A DNA stretch of 64,000 nucleotides from Azonexus hydrophilus (GTDB lineage Bacteria > Pseudomonadota > Gammaproteobacteria > Burkholderiales > Rhodocyclaceae): the NCBI RefSeq assembly GCF_001956855.1, contig NZ_MTHD01000004.1:62001-126000 (forward strand), written 5' to 3'. The translations under genes were made by a program, and so were the position numbers. Positions within the stretch are counted from its first letter, which is position 1. Every line of letters starts with the position of its first letter. Under the pieces are notes generated by a model. It worked only from the letters and a program-made list of their open reading frames with translations. It made no database searches and was not told the origin of the DNA. Shown here piece by piece: positions 44,277 to 54,646 of the stretch.

Positions 44277-47200
44277 TCTGCTACCCCACCGTCGGTCGCT
44301 GCGTGCTTCGGCGAATGCCGCTTCAACCACTCGACGGCATCGTCTACGTAAGTGAACACCACCGGGATCACCAGCAGGCTGAGGAAGGTCGAGGTGATCA
44401 GGCCGCCGATGACGACGATCGCCATCGGCGCGCGGAAGCTCGGATCGGCGCCGATGCCCAGCGCGATCGGCAACATGCCGGCGCCCATTGCCACGGTGGT
44501 CATGATGATCGGTCGCGCCCGCTTGCGGCAGGCATCGAGCAGTGCGTGCCAGCGATCGAGCCCCGGGTTGCCGTCGACGCCGCGACGGGCGAGGATGACG
44601 TAGTCGATGAGCAGGATCGAGTTCTTGGTGGCAATGCCCATCAGCATGATCAGGCCGATCATCGACGGCATCGACAAGGCCTGCTGCGTGATGAACAGCG
44701 CCAGGAAGGCACCGGGCACCGACAGCACCAGCGCTGCCAGGATGGTCACCGGCTGGACGAAGTCCTTGAACAGCAGCACCAGCACGATGTAGATGCACAG
44801 CACGCCGGTGGCCATCGCCAGGCCGAAGCTGGCGAACAGCTCGCCCATCGCTTCGGCGTCGCCGACGGTGGTCTGGATGATGCCCGGCGGCAGGTTCTGC
44901 AGGCTCGGTTTGGCCAGCACGATCTTCTCGATCTCGCCGAGTGCCTGACCGTTCAGTTCGATCTCGAAATTGATGTTGCGCAGACGGTCGTAGCGGTCGA
45001 TCTCGGCCGGGCCGCCAGCGATGGCGATATCGGCGACATTGGCCAGTTGCACCGGCCCGTGCTTGCCGGGCACGGTCAACTGGCGCAGCAGGTCGAGGTC
45101 GGTGCGCGCCGACTTCGGCAGCTTGACGACGATCGGCACCTGCCGTTGCTGCAGGTTGAGCTTGGCCAGCCCCTGATCGTAATCGCCGGCGGTGGCGATG
45201 CGCAGCGTATCGGCAATGGCCGCCGAGGTGATGCCGAGATCGGCCATGCGGGCAAAATCGGGGCGGATCACCAGTTCCGGGCGGACCAGGCTGGCCGTCG
45301 AAGTGACGTTGCCGATGCCGGGAATGGCGCGCAGGTCGCGCTCGACCAGTCGCGCATGCGCGGACAGCAGCGGGCCGTCCTCGCTGGCCAGCACGAGCAC
45401 GTATTTCTCGTTGGCCGACCCGAGGCCGACCTTGATCTGGGCGCCCGGTATTGCGGTCAACGCCTCGCGCAGGTCATTTTCGATGTCCTGCTTGCTGATT
45501 CCGGAACGCTCGCCGCGCGGCGTCAGGTTCAGCGTCAGCGTCGCCTTGCGCACCTCGGCCGCACCGGCCGGCGCGAACGGGTCACTGCCGGAAGCACCGC
45601 CGCCCAGCGCCGTGTACACCAGCTTGACGTGGCTGTTGGCCTGGACAAGGCGGCGGGCGTGCTCGGCCGTCGCCAGCGTTTCCTCGAACGGCGTGCCGGG
45701 CGGCAGCGCGATATGCACCTGGGTCTGCGACAGGTCGTCCGGCGGCAGGAAGCCGGTCGGCAGCAGCGGCACCAGCATGAAGGAACCGACGAAGAACACC
45801 GCCGCAGCGAGCAGCGTGATCACCCGGTGGCGCAGGCACCACGCGGCCCAGCCTTCGTACAGCGTCAGCCAGCGCGGCTGGGCGTGGTCGGCAACCGGTT
45901 TCAGCAGGTAGGCGGCCATCATTGGCGTCAGCATGCGGGCGACGACCAGCGAGAAGAACACGGCAATGGCTGCGGTCCACCCGAACTGGACGAAGAATTT
46001 GCCGGCGACGCCGCTCATGAACGCCGTCGGCAGGAATACCGCGATCAGCGTGAAGGTCGTCGCGATCACCGCCAGGCCGATTTCGTCGGCCGCTTCCATC
46101 GCCGCCTGCAGGGGCGGCTTGCCCATGCGCAGGTGGCGCATGATGTTTTCGATTTCGACGATGGCGTCGTCGACCAGGATGCCGACCACCAGCGACATCG
46201 ACAACAGCGTCACGACATTGAGCGTGAAGCCCATCAATACCATCGCGGCGAAGGTCGGGATGATCGACAGCGGCAGCGCGGTGGCGGCGACGAAGGTGGC
46301 GCGGCCGTCGCGCAGGAAGAGCCAGACGACGATGACGGCGAGGATGGCGCCCTCGATCAGCAGCCACATCGAACCTTCGTAATTCTCGATCACCGGATCG
46401 ACGAAATTGAAGGCCTCGGTGATCTCGATATCGGGATTTTCGGCCCGCAGGCGCGCCAGCACGACAGCCACGGCGTCGGCCACTTCGACCTCGCCGGCGC
46501 CGCGACTGCGGGTGATTTCGAAACCGACCACCGGCTTGCCGTTGAGCAGCGCCGCCGTGCGCCGCTCGCCGACGGTGTCGGTGACGCTGGCGATCTGGTC
46601 GAGACGGATACGGCGGCCGTCGGAGAGCACGATATCCATCGCCGCCAGTTCGCTCGCCAACTGCACGGTGCCGATCGTGCGCACCGACTGTTCGAGCCCG
46701 CCGACATCGGCGCGACCGCCCGAGGCTTCCTGCTGGATCTGGCGCAACTGGCGGGAAATGTCCGCTGCCGTGGCGTTGACCGCAAGCATCCGGGCCGGGT
46801 CGAGTTCGACCCGCACTTCGCGCATGACGCCGCCGACGCGGGCCACCGCACCAACACCGCGGGCGCTGAGAATGGCCTTGGTGACGGTATTGTCGACGAA
46901 CCAGGACAGGGCTTCCTCGTCCATCCGGCTGCTCGCCACGGTATAGGTCAGGATCGGCGCACCGGCGAGGTTCGCCTTCGAGATCACCGGGTCGCGCAGG
47001 TCGCCGGGCAGATCGGAGCGGATGCGCGACACTGCGTCGCGCACGTCGTCGACGGCTTCCTGCGTCGGCTTTTCCAGGCGGAATTCGACGGTCACCGTCG
47101 CCGTGCCGTCCTGCACCTTGGTATAGATGTGCTTGATCCCCTGCAGCGTCGCCACCGAATTCTCGATCTTGCGCGCCACCTCGGTTTCCATCTGCGCCGG

Positions 47201-47365
47201 CGCCGCCCCGGGCAGGCTGGCGGTCACCGTCACCATCGGCAGGTCGACGTCCATGAACTGCTGCACCTTCATCACCTTGAAGGCGACGACACCGGCCAGC
47301 GTCAGCAGGATGAAGAGCAGGATGGCCGGAATCGGGTTGCGGATCGACCAGGCGGAAACGTTCAT
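44273..47365 (-). CDS. RND efflux pump inner-membrane permease (HAE1-type)
   Basis: Encodes 1030 residues with the RND layout: TM1 near residue 12, a large periplasmic loop, TM2-6 (about 335-480), a second loop, and TM8-12 (860-1010). The TM4 proton-relay aspartates are present (GILVDDAIVEIENIMRHL near 405). Other landmarks are FLPPDDLSQ at the start of the second loop and MLMGIATKNSILLIDY near TM10. It exports hydrophobic compounds or drugs with the adaptor encoded just upstream (ATGA overlap). No TolC-like outer-membrane channel is encoded here. The substrate cannot be told from the sequence. Confidence 0.94.
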   Translation of the reverse strand: MNVSAWSIRNPIPAILLFILLTLAGVVAFKVMKVQQFMDVDLPMVTVTASLPGAAPAQMETEVARKIENSVATLQGIKHIYTKVQDGTATVTVEFRLEKPTQEAVDDVRDAVSRIRSDLPGDLRDPVISKANLAGAPILTYTVASSRMDEEALSWFVDNTVTKAILSARGVGAVARVGGVMREVRVELDPARMLAVNATAADISRQLRQIQQEASGGRADVGGLEQSVRTIGTVQLASELAAMDIVLSDGRRIRLDQIASVTDTVGERRTAALLNGKPVVGFEITRSRGAGEVEVADAVAVVLARLRAENPDIEITEAFNFVDPVIENYEGSMWLLIEGAILAVIVVWLFLRDGRATFVAATALPLSIIPTFAAMVLMGFTLNVVTLLSMSLVVGILVDDAIVEIENIMRHLRMGKPPLQAAMEAADEIGLAVIATTFTLIAVFLPTAFMSGVAGKFFVQFGWTAAIAVFFSLVVARMLTPMMAAYLLKPVADHAQPRWLTLYEGWAAWCLRHRVITLLAAAVFFVGSFMLVPLLPTGFLPPDDLSQTQVHIALPPGTPFEETLATAEHARRLVQANSHVKLVYTALGGGASGSDPFAPAGAAEVRKATLTLNLTPRGERSGISKQDIENDLREALTAIPGAQIKVGLGSANEKYVLVLASEDGPLLSAHARLVERDLRAIPGIGNVTSTASLVRPELVIRPDFARMADLGITSAAIADTLRIATAGDYDQGLAKLNLQQRQVPIVVKLPKSARTDLDLLRQLTVPGKHGPVQLANVADIAIAGGPAEIDRYDRLRNINFEIELNGQALGEIEKIVLAKPSLQNLPPGIIQTTVGDAEAMGELFASFGLAMATGVLCIYIVLVLLFKDFVQPVTILAALVLSVPGAFLALFITQQALSMPSMIGLIMLMGIATKNSILLIDYVILARRGVDGNPGLDRWHALLDACRKRARPIIMTTVAMGAGMLPIALGIGADPSFRAPMAIVVIGGLITSTFLSLLVIPVVFTYVDDAVEWLKRHSPKHAATDGGVAE

Positions 47366-48498
47366 TTGGCTGCGCCCGCCGCAGTTTCGCCAACCGCCAC
47401 GCGGACCAGATCGCCGTCGGCGAGGAAGCCGGCGCCGCTGCCGACGACGCGGGCATCGGCAGCCAACCCGTCGACGATCTCGATCAGCTCGCCGACACGG
47501 CGCCCGATGCCGACCTTGCGCTGGCTGACGCGATCATCGGCGGCCAGCTGGTAGACGTAGGCAAAGCCTTCGCGCAGCACCACCGCCGACTGCGGCACGG
47601 CCAGCGCCGGGCTGCGCCCGAGTTCGAATTCGCCGCGCGCGAACATGCCGGCGCGGACAGCACCTTCTGCGGTCGACGCCGGCAAATCGACATAAACCAG
47701 GCCATTGCGCGTTGCCGGGTCGACACTCGGCGCGACGCTGCGCACCTTGCCCTCGACCGTCCCGCCAGCCGGCGCGATCAGCCGCGCCGTCGCCCCCGGC
47801 TGCAGCCGGCCGAGATCGGCCGACGGCACCTCGGCACGCCATTCCAGGCGACCGCCGCGAATCAGCCGGAACAGTTCCTCGCCACCCGCCGTCAGCGAAC
47901 CGACCGTCGCCGTCCGGGCCGAAATCACCCCGTCATCGGGCGCCAGCACCTGCGTCCGGTCAAGCCGCAACTGCGCCGACTGCAGACGCGCCCGTGCCGC
48001 CGCCAGCCGCGCACCGGTCGACTGCTCGGCGGTCTGGTACTGGGTATTCATCTGTTTGCTGTAAAAGCCCTGCGCCTGCAGTTCCTTCGCCCGCTGCGCA
48101 TTGGCCTGCGCCTCGCTGGTCGCGGCGGTCAGCTCGGCCACCGCTGCCTGCGCTTCGGCCAGTTCGCTGCGCGCCGTTGCCGCATCGAGAAGCGCCAGCA
48201 ACTGCCCCTTGCGCACGCGGTCACCGACCTGCGCCCGCAGTTCGACGATGCGCACGTTCGCCAGTTCGGCGCCGATCACCGCTTCCTGCCAGGCAACGAC
48301 GTTGCCGTTGGCGGTCAGCGTCTGCGGCCAGTCGATGGTCTGCGGCGCCACCAGGCTGACCGTCAGGGCCGGGCGGGCGTTTGCCTGGGCGGACTCCGAT
48401 GGCGCTTCGCGACACCCCGCCAAAGCGACGAAAATCAGCACACAGGCACTGCCGCGCAGCGCGCGGGCGGAAACGGCAAACGGAAACAAAGCATTCAT
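47362..48498 (-). CDS. RND periplasmic adaptor (membrane fusion) lipoprotein
   Basis: Encodes 378 residues. A lipoprotein signal ends in FVALAGC (about residue 29). Then come the typical barrel-sandwich lipoyl half-motifs (EAVIGAELANVRIVELRAQV, then GDRVRKGQLLALLD), an alpha-helical hairpin (about 110-175) and beta-barrel and membrane-proximal domains. It links the permease to an outer-membrane channel. It is the first gene of the adaptor-permease-antiporter operon; AGGT is the only hint of a ribosome-binding site. One YTGCGGTCGAC copy lies in it. Confidence 0.93.
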   Translation of the reverse strand: MNALFPFAVSARALRGSACVLIFVALAGCREAPSESAQANARPALTVSLVAPQTIDWPQTLTANGNVVAWQEAVIGAELANVRIVELRAQVGDRVRKGQLLALLDAATARSELAEAQAAVAELTAATSEAQANAQRAKELQAQGFYSKQMNTQYQTAEQSTGARLAAARARLQSAQLRLDRTQVLAPDDGVISARTATVGSLTAGGEELFRLIRGGRLEWRAEVPSADLGRLQPGATARLIAPAGGTVEGKVRSVAPSVDPATRNGLVYVDLPASTAEGAVRAGMFARGEFELGRSPALAVPQSAVVLREGFAYVYQLAADDRVSQRKVGIGRRVGELIEIVDGLAADARVVGSGAGFLADGDLVRVAVGETAAGAAK

Positions 48499-48560
48499 GC
48501 GAGACCTGCATCGGCGTCAAAACCTGCCGATGATACCGCGTTGCAGCAATTGCCAGCAGA

Positions 48561-50183
48561 CTATGCCGCCAGGATGTCCGGTCGCAGGTGCATCGGTGCG
48601 TCAGCGAAAATGCGTGCATCCATCAGGCGCGGCGCGGTCGGCATCAGCGGCAGGAAATCCATGCGGTCGAGGATGTCGTGCTGCAGGTCCACCCCCGGCG
48701 CGATTTCGCTGAGCACCAGGCCAGCCGCCGTCAGCTCGAAAACGCAGCGCTCGGTGATGTACAGCACCGGCGTGCCGCGCTTGACCGCCTGCGGCCCGGA
48801 GAAGGTGCGATGCTCGACTTCATTGACGAACTTGCCGGCCGAGCCGTCCTGCAAAATCCGTAGTTTTCCGCCGTCGACCGCAACATCGAGCTTGCCGGCG
48901 GTGAAGGTGCCGACGAAGACAACCTTGCGCGCCGATTGCGAAATGTTGATGAAACCGCCGGCGCCGGCCAGTCGCGGACCGAACTTGGAGACGTTGAGAT
49001 TACCCTCGCAGTCGGCCTGGGCCAGCCCGAGAAAGGCGATGTCCAGCCCGCCGCCATCGTAGAAGTCGAACTGGCTGGGCTGGTCGATGATCGCCTGGGT
49101 ATTGGTCGCGGCGCCGAAATTCAACCCACCGGCCGGCACGCCGCCGATCACGCCGGGTTCGGCGGTCAGCGTCATCAGGTCGACGATGCCCTCCTCGGCG
49201 GCGACATCGGCGACACCTTCCGGCATGCCGATGCCGAGATTGACGATGGCCCCCGGCGTCAGCTCCATCGCCGCGCGGCGGGCGATGATCTTGCGCTCGC
49301 TCATCGCCATCGGCTTCAGCGCCGACATCGGCACCTTGATCTCGCCGGCAAAGGCCGGGCTGTACTGCTCGATGAAGGTCTGCATGTGGTATTCCGGCTT
49401 CTCGGCGACCACCACGTAGTCGACGAGGATGCCGGGAATCTTCACCTGGCGCGGGTTCAAGGTACCGCGTTCGGCGATGCGCTCGACCTGGGCGATGACA
49501 ATGCCGCCCGAATTCCTGGCCGCCATCGCGATCGCCAGCGCTTCCAGCGTCAGCGCTTCCTTTTCCATCGTGATGTTGCCGTCCGGATCGGCCGTCGTGC
49601 CGCGAATGATGCCGACGTCGATCGGGAAGGCCTTGTAGAACAGGTATTCCTCGCCATCGATTTCCATCAACCGGACGAGGTCGACCGTAGTTTTTTCATT
49701 CAGTTTGCCGCCACCGAAACGCGGATCGACGAAAGTCCCCAGGCCGATGCGCGAGATCGTCCCCGGCTTGCCGGCGGCGATGTCGCGAAACAGATGGCTG
49801 ATCACCCCTTGCGGCAGGTTGTAGGCGGCGATGCGGTTGGCGACCGCCAGTTCCTGCAGGCGCGGCACCAGCCCCCAGTGCCCGCCGATGACGCGCTCGA
49901 CCAGGCCGTCGTGGCCAAAATGATTGAGCCCGCGTTCCTTGCCATCGCCCTGCCCGGCGGCGTAGACCAGCGTCAGGCCACTCGGGCTGCCCTGGCCGTG
50001 GATATCGCTCTCGCGTGCCTCGACGAACCGCTGCTCCAGCGCCACGGCGATGTTCTCGGGAAAACCGATGCCGACGAACCCGCCGGTGGCCACCGTCGCG
50101 CCCTCGCCAATATGGGCGACCGCTGCGCGCGCCGAGACGACCTTGCCGGCCGGCAATTTGCTGGAAAGAGTAGCGCTGGACAT
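48561..50183 (-). CDS. pct: Propionate/acetate-type CoA-transferase
   Basis: Encodes 540 residues, with both CoA-transferase halves in one chain as in Clostridium propionicum propionate CoA-transferase. Landmarks: [14 protein letters not shown] near the N-terminus, [17 protein letters not shown] (about 155), and the second half with [18 protein letters not shown] (about 320-340), which carries the catalytic glutamate region. It moves CoA between short-chain acids, for instance propionate, acetate or lactate. The ATG at 50183 has a GGAGG site eight bases upstream; an ATG 33 bases earlier is less likely. A CBS-domain gene lies 84 bases upstream on the same strand. Confidence 0.9.
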   Translation of the reverse strand: MSSATLSSKLPAGKVVSARAAVAHIGEGATVATGGFVGIGFPENIAVALEQRFVEARESDIHGQGSPSGLTLVYAAGQGDGKERGLNHFGHDGLVERVIGGHWGLVPRLQELAVANRIAAYNLPQGVISHLFRDIAAGKPGTISRIGLGTFVDPRFGGGKLNEKTTVDLVRLMEIDGEEYLFYKAFPIDVGIIRGTTADPDGNITMEKEALTLEALAIAMAARNSGGIVIAQVERIAERGTLNPRQVKIPGILVDYVVVAEKPEYHMQTFIEQYSPAFAGEIKVPMSALKPMAMSERKIIARRAAMELTPGAIVNLGIGMPEGVADVAAEEGIVDLMTLTAEPGVIGGVPAGGLNFGAATNTQAIIDQPSQFDFYDGGGLDIAFLGLAQADCEGNLNVSKFGPRLAGAGGFINISQSARKVVFVGTFTAGKLDVAVDGGKLRILQDGSAGKFVNEVEHRTFSGPQAVKRGTPVLYITERCVFELTAAGLVLSEIAPGVDLQHDILDRMDFLPLMPTAPRLMDARIFADAPMHLRPDILAA

Positions 50184-50267
50184 CGATTCCTCCGGGGACA
50201 GGCGAAAAGCACCCATGTTCAGGCAGAGCGCGGCAGCGCGCCACGCTCGTTTACCCTGATCGCCAGC

Positions 50268-50852
50268 TTAGTTGACCAGCGCCGCCTCGATTTCGGCAAA
50301 GGTCCGCGGCAGGTCGAAACCGAGCACCGGCACGCCGAGCGCGCGGCCGATCTGGGTCGCCGAGAACAGGCCACGCACGCGCGGCAAGCCGGTCGCCGGA
50401 TCGGTGTCCTCGACCAGGATATGCTGGCGGCCGAGCTTTTTCAGCGCATCCAGGATATCGGCGACGCGCACCTTCAGCACATCTTCCAGCGACAGCGTAT
50501 CGATGTTGCCGATCGGCGTCATCAGGTCGGCCACGGTCAGTTCGTCGCGCTTGCCGCCGCGTCCCTGAACGATCTGCAAGGGCTTCTCGCCGAGAATGTC
50601 GCGGGCGGTGATCAGGCCGGCCAGTGCATCGTCCTTGCCAACCACCATCAGCAGGCGCACGCCGCGCGAAATCATCCGCGCATTGGCTTCATTGATCAGT
50701 GCGGCAGGCGCGATGCTGACCGCGTTGATCCGGGAAAAATCGGTCATCGCCTCGATTGCCGGCGAATCCGCGGCAATCAGGTTGAAACCGGAAATACACA
50801 AAGAAGCATTCGGGGAAAGCTTGTGCGCACGCACGTGGACAGGCAGGGTCAT
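50268..50852 (-). CDS. CBS-domain protein
   Basis: Encodes 194 residues with a pair of CBS motifs: the first around INEANARMISRGVRLLMVVG with GLITARDIL (about 55-90), the second around VADILDALKKLGRQHILVED with VRGLFSATQIGRALG (about 130-175). CBS pairs bind adenine nucleotides such as ATP, AMP or SAM. There is no attached enzyme domain. The ATG at 50852 is chosen for the GGAGGA site upstream, which the longer frame would translate. Being upstream of the CoA-transferase on the same strand, it may sense energy state for that enzyme, but this is a guess. Confidence 0.85.
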   Translation of the reverse strand: MTLPVHVRAHKLSPNASLCISGFNLIAADSPAIEAMTDFSRINAVSIAPAALINEANARMISRGVRLLMVVGKDDALAGLITARDILGEKPLQIVQGRGGKRDELTVADLMTPIGNIDTLSLEDVLKVRVADILDALKKLGRQHILVEDTDPATGLPRVRGLFSATQIGRALGVPVLGFDLPRTFAEIEAALVN

Positions 50853-51068
50853 GATGTCTTCCTCCATCAGGAATTATTATTTTGCGGCTTCGGCCGCTTG
50901 CTTTGAGAATCCGGATCAAGCCCGGCTTCCTGACGCACAGTATTCAGCGAACATCGCGCCGATGCAAGCGGGGCAAGCGGCCGCTGAAAGACATTTTTTC
51001 CAAGCGGCGAAGCGGTATCATTCGTCGCCTTTCCCCCTCGCCCTTCCAGCCCGACCACCACCGCCAAC

Positions 51069-51638
51069 ATGAACCGACTTGCCAGCCGCCTGCGTGCCCT
51101 CATCCCGACCCGGGAGCAGATCATGGAGAACCGCTGGCTGGCGTGGCTGCGCCCCTTCCTCGCACATCCGCGGCTATGGCACTGGTCGCGCCGCGGCGTT
51201 GCCCTCGGGGTCGCAATCGGCGTCTTTTTCGGCCTGCTCATCCCGATCGCCCAGATCCCGTTCTCGGCCGCCGCCGCCGTCCTGCTGCGCGCCAACGTCC
51301 CCGCCGCCGCCGCCAGCACGCTGGTCACCAACCCGGTCACCTTCGGCCCGGTGTATTACGCCGCCTACAAACTCGGCGTCTGGATCCATGGCGGCGAAAC
51401 TGCCGATGCGCCACCCAAACTGGCGCCAGCGGAAGACGGGAACAGCGGCCTCTGGGACCGGGTCAGCAAACTCGGCCTGCCGCTGATCACCGGCCTCGGC
51501 ATCATGGCCGTGATCTTCGGCCTGGCCAGCTACGCGATCATCAGCGCGGTCTGGTACTGGCGGGTCAAGGCCAGACGCCGGCAGGCAATCCGCTATTACC
51601 AGACGAGGAAAGCCGGCAAGACCACAATGCCGGAGTAA
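51069..51638 (+). CDS. DUF2062 membrane protein
   Basis: Encodes 189 residues of the DUF2062 family: an N-terminal basic region, then two or three hydrophobic helices with the family signature (GVALGVAIGVFFGLLIPIAQ, then LVTNPVTFGPVYYAAYKLG, about 42-110) and a further helix near 140-165, ending in a basic tail. Function is not known; homologues are often near cell-envelope or competence genes. It is divergent from the CBS-domain gene and convergent with the hybrid kinase, with seven bases between stops. Confidence 0.88.
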   Translation: MNRLASRLRALIPTREQIMENRWLAWLRPFLAHPRLWHWSRRGVALGVAIGVFFGLLIPIAQIPFSAAAAVLLRANVPAAAASTLVTNPVTFGPVYYAAYKLGVWIHGGETADAPPKLAPAEDGNSGLWDRVSKLGLPLITGLGIMAVIFGLASYAIISAVWYWRVKARRRQAIRYYQTRKAGKTTMPE

Positions 51639-51645
51639 AACAGCT

Positions 51646-54270
51646 TCAAGGGCGGTGACGACCGCCGCGCCAGCGTGCCAGCGTCGAGAACAGCACCTCG
51701 GGCTCGAAGGGCTTGCTGATGTAGTCGCTCATCCCGACCGCCAGACATTTCTCCCGGTCGGTGCTCATGGCGTTGGCGGTGATGGCGATGATCGGAATAT
51801 CCGCGGATATTTCCTCGCGAATGCGCCGGGTCGCCTCATAACCGCTCATCACCGGCATCTGGCAATCCATCAGCACCACATCGAAGCGCTCCGCCCTGAG
51901 CCTATCCAGAGCCTCCTGCCCATCACCGGCAACGACCACTTCGGCACCCGCGACTTCGACCAGCAAATCCAGGGTCACCTGCTGGTTGATTTCGTTGTCT
52001 TCAGCCAGCAGGATGCGCATGCCGCTGATCGGCGACGCCCGCTCAGTACGCGCATCGTCCTTTTCCTCGATGACGACAGGGGCAGAGGCGTTGCCGAAGA
52101 CATTGGTAAAGCTATCGAGCAGTGACGACGCGCTCACCGGCTTGGTCAGGTAACCGTCGAGGCCATACTGAACAACACGCTGCTGAACCGCTTCGTTGCC
52201 ATAGGCGGTCACCATGATGATCCTCGGCTGGACGATGCCGGGAGACTGACGAATGCAGCGCGCCGCCTCGAAGCCATCCATCCCCGGCATTCGCCAGTCC
52301 ATCAGGACCAGGTCGAAAGGCGAGGAATCCGTACAACGCCGCAGTTCGGCCAGCCCCTCTTCGGCAGATGCCGCCAGCCTGGGGCGATAGCCCAGACTGA
52401 CCAGCAGGGCATCGAATATTTCCCTGGCCGTGGGACTGTCGTCGATGACGAGAATGCGCAGATGCCGGATATCCGGTGCCGGCAGCCGCTCCACCACAGC
52501 GCCACTGGCGCTGCCGAACGCAGCCGTGAAGTAGAACTCGCTCCCTCGGCCCACTTCGCTGCGGACGCCCATTTCACCATGCATCAGATGCACCAGCTGC
52601 TTGCTGATCGCCAGCCCCAGCCCCGTACCGCCGTACTTTCGCGTCACCGACGCATCGGCCTGACTGAAGGGCTGGAAAAGCTGTGCAATCTGTTCCTCGC
52701 TCATGCCGATGCCGGTATCGCGAACGGAGAACAGCAGCTTGACCGTCCCGGCATCCGCGCCGACAAGTTTTACCGTCACGACGACGATTTCGCCGCTGTT
52801 GGTGAACTTGACGGCATTGCCGCACAGGTTGATCAATATCTGGCCCAGCCTGAACGGGTCGCCAACCAGACGGCGGTCAACATCGCCGGCAGTATTGATC
52901 AGGAACTCTAGGCCTTTTTCCTGCGCCTTGGGCGCGATGAGCGAAGTCACATGCTCGAGCACATCCTCCAGCTGGAATTCGATCCATTCCATCTTCAGCT
53001 TGCCCGCCTCGATTTTCGAAAAATCGAGAATGTCGTTGATGATGCCCAGCAAGGCACCTGCCGCCGACCTGGCCTTGCCCAGGTAGTTTCGTTGCTGGCC
53101 GGTGAGCTCGGTACGCAAGGCCAGGTCCGTCATGCCGATGATGCCGTTCATCGGCGTGCGTATTTCGTGACTCATGTTTGCCAGAAACTCGCTCTTGGCT
53201 ATCGTCGCCGCCTCCGCCTGCTCCCTCGCCACCTGCAACTCTGCTGTCCGTCGGGCGACCAGTTGTTCAAGCTGCGACTGGTACGCCTTCAACGAAGCCT
53301 CGGCCTCGATCTGACGCAGCAGTGCGGCCCGTGCCACGAGGACCAGGAACAGCGACACCAGCGCGATCAGCACGGCGGCGCTGCCATACCAATACACGTG
53401 CCGCCACCATTCGGCGAGATAGTCATCCTCGGCAATCGCCGCCAGCACATACAACGGGTAATCGCCAACCTGGCGGAAACTGTAGATCCGCTTGACCCCG
53501 TCGGCCGGGCTGTACTCGTCGTAGACGCCCTGCCTGACACCCTGCGCCCGCAGCCGCGCCACCGGATGATCCGGCATGGCCTGCCCCATGTTTGCTTCGA
53601 GCCGCGGATGACGAACCATCAGCCGCATCCCGGCATCGCGCATCAGAACCGTGCCACGCGCCCCCATATTGACCGATGCGTAGAACGTTTCCAGTTGCTC
53701 GAGCCGCAACACCACGCTGACGATGCCGGCAAACCGGCCGCTGTCATCGGTAATTCGCCGGCTCAGCGAAATGCTCCAGGTCCCGTTGGCGCGTGAAACC
53801 AGTGGCGGAGAAATGATCAGCCCGGACGCTCTGTCATCCCGGTGCATCCGGAAATAATCCCGATCCGAAATATTGACCTCCGGGACCGTTGCCAGAGAAC
53901 TGTGCCGGAATTTTCCGGCAGCATCGACGATATGGATCGCATGCGCCTCCGGCAGCGCAGCCCGTTTCTCGCCGAGCAGCCCCGAAAATGACCCGGCAGA
54001 GGCGTTTGCCAGCCTGATTTCCTGGCCGGGTCCCACTTCCAGGTGACCAAGGACATCCTTCAGCATCAGATCAACTTTCTCGACGACTGCCAGCGCATGC
54101 TGCTCGAGAATGATGCTTACATTTTCCGTTTCCCGCAGTACCTGGCGCTCCAGATTCCGTCGCTCATCGAACAGGCTGAGACTGATCAGAATGGAAAACC
54201 CCAGCGAACTCAATGCACCGGCCAGCATGACGAGCCGGAACACGGGCACCCCGCGAAGCCTGTTGATCAT
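51646..54270 (-). CDS. Hybrid histidine kinase with Cache sensor and two receiver domains
   Basis: Encodes 874 residues. Two membrane helices (12-34 and 296-316) flank a periplasmic double-Cache domain (about 40-285; [20 protein letters not shown], then [11 protein letters not shown] are typical ligand-pocket stretches). A short coiled coil leads to HisKA with H368 ([12 protein letters not shown]), an ATPase domain ([22 protein letters not shown]) and two receivers, each with an intact phosphoacceptor ([24 protein letters not shown]). There is no HPt domain, so phosphotransfer probably needs a separate protein. No partner gene is adjacent. Cache domains usually bind small metabolites such as amino acids or carboxylates. 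Confidence 0.92.
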   Translation of the reverse strand: MINRLRGVPVFRLVMLAGALSSLGFSILISLSLFDERRNLERQVLRETENVSIILEQHALAVVEKVDLMLKDVLGHLEVGPGQEIRLANASAGSFSGLLGEKRAALPEAHAIHIVDAAGKFRHSSLATVPEVNISDRDYFRMHRDDRASGLIISPPLVSRANGTWSISLSRRITDDSGRFAGIVSVVLRLEQLETFYASVNMGARGTVLMRDAGMRLMVRHPRLEANMGQAMPDHPVARLRAQGVRQGVYDEYSPADGVKRIYSFRQVGDYPLYVLAAIAEDDYLAEWWRHVYWYGSAAVLIALVSLFLVLVARAALLRQIEAEASLKAYQSQLEQLVARRTAELQVAREQAEAATIAKSEFLANMSHEIRTPMNGIIGMTDLALRTELTGQQRNYLGKARSAAGALLGIINDILDFSKIEAGKLKMEWIEFQLEDVLEHVTSLIAPKAQEKGLEFLINTAGDVDRRLVGDPFRLGQILINLCGNAVKFTNSGEIVVVTVKLVGADAGTVKLLFSVRDTGIGMSEEQIAQLFQPFSQADASVTRKYGGTGLGLAISKQLVHLMHGEMGVRSEVGRGSEFYFTAAFGSASGAVVERLPAPDIRHLRILVIDDSPTAREIFDALLVSLGYRPRLAASAEEGLAELRRCTDSSPFDLVLMDWRMPGMDGFEAARCIRQSPGIVQPRIIMVTAYGNEAVQQRVVQYGLDGYLTKPVSASSLLDSFTNVFGNASAPVVIEEKDDARTERASPISGMRILLAEDNEINQQVTLDLLVEVAGAEVVVAGDGQEALDRLRAERFDVVLMDCQMPVMSGYEATRRIREEISADIPIIAITANAMSTDREKCLAVGMSDYISKPFEPEVLFSTLARWRGGRHRP

Positions 54271-54471
54271 GTTTCAATTCCATCACGACGCCGTTGCGCA
54301 CCGGCAAGCCGGGGCACGTCGACATCAGTCTCCTCCGGATTTATCCCGGACAAGCGGTCCCGGACATGACCGGCTTGTCTTCCAGCAGATGCTGGTGTTT
54401 TGTTTGAGTATAAGTTCGGCGTCGACGAATGGCAAAAGCATTAATCGCGAGTTTCTGGCGGCAGGAACGAC

Positions 54472-54497
54472 AAAGGCCAGAGCAAGCTCTGGCCTTT
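54472..54497 (-). terminator. Intrinsic terminator after tRNA-Ala
   Basis: AAAGGCCAGAG (54472-54482) pairs perfectly with CTCTGGCCTTT (54487-54497) around CAAG. On the minus strand it begins six bases after the tRNA CCA end, and the stem ends in TTT. The stem strength and position make it the tRNA terminator. Confidence 0.8.
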
Positions 54498-54502
54498 GAA
54501 AC

Positions 54503-54578
<76 letters not shown>

Positions 54579-54589
54579 GTAGAGCCCGC

Positions 54590-54619
54590 ATTATAGTTAG
54601 CGCCGGGAGGTTTCCACAA
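54590..54619 (-). promoter_or_regulatory. Promoter of tRNA-Ala
   Basis: On the minus strand TTGTGG (54619-54614) and a perfect TATAAT (54595-54590) are 18 bases apart. The sequence after the -10 is GC-rich (GCGGGCTC), as in stringently controlled stable-RNA promoters. The leader before the mature tRNA would be only a few bases. Confidence 0.7.
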
Positions 54620-54646
54620 GCGCGCCACATTGCGGGGAAAACAAAA

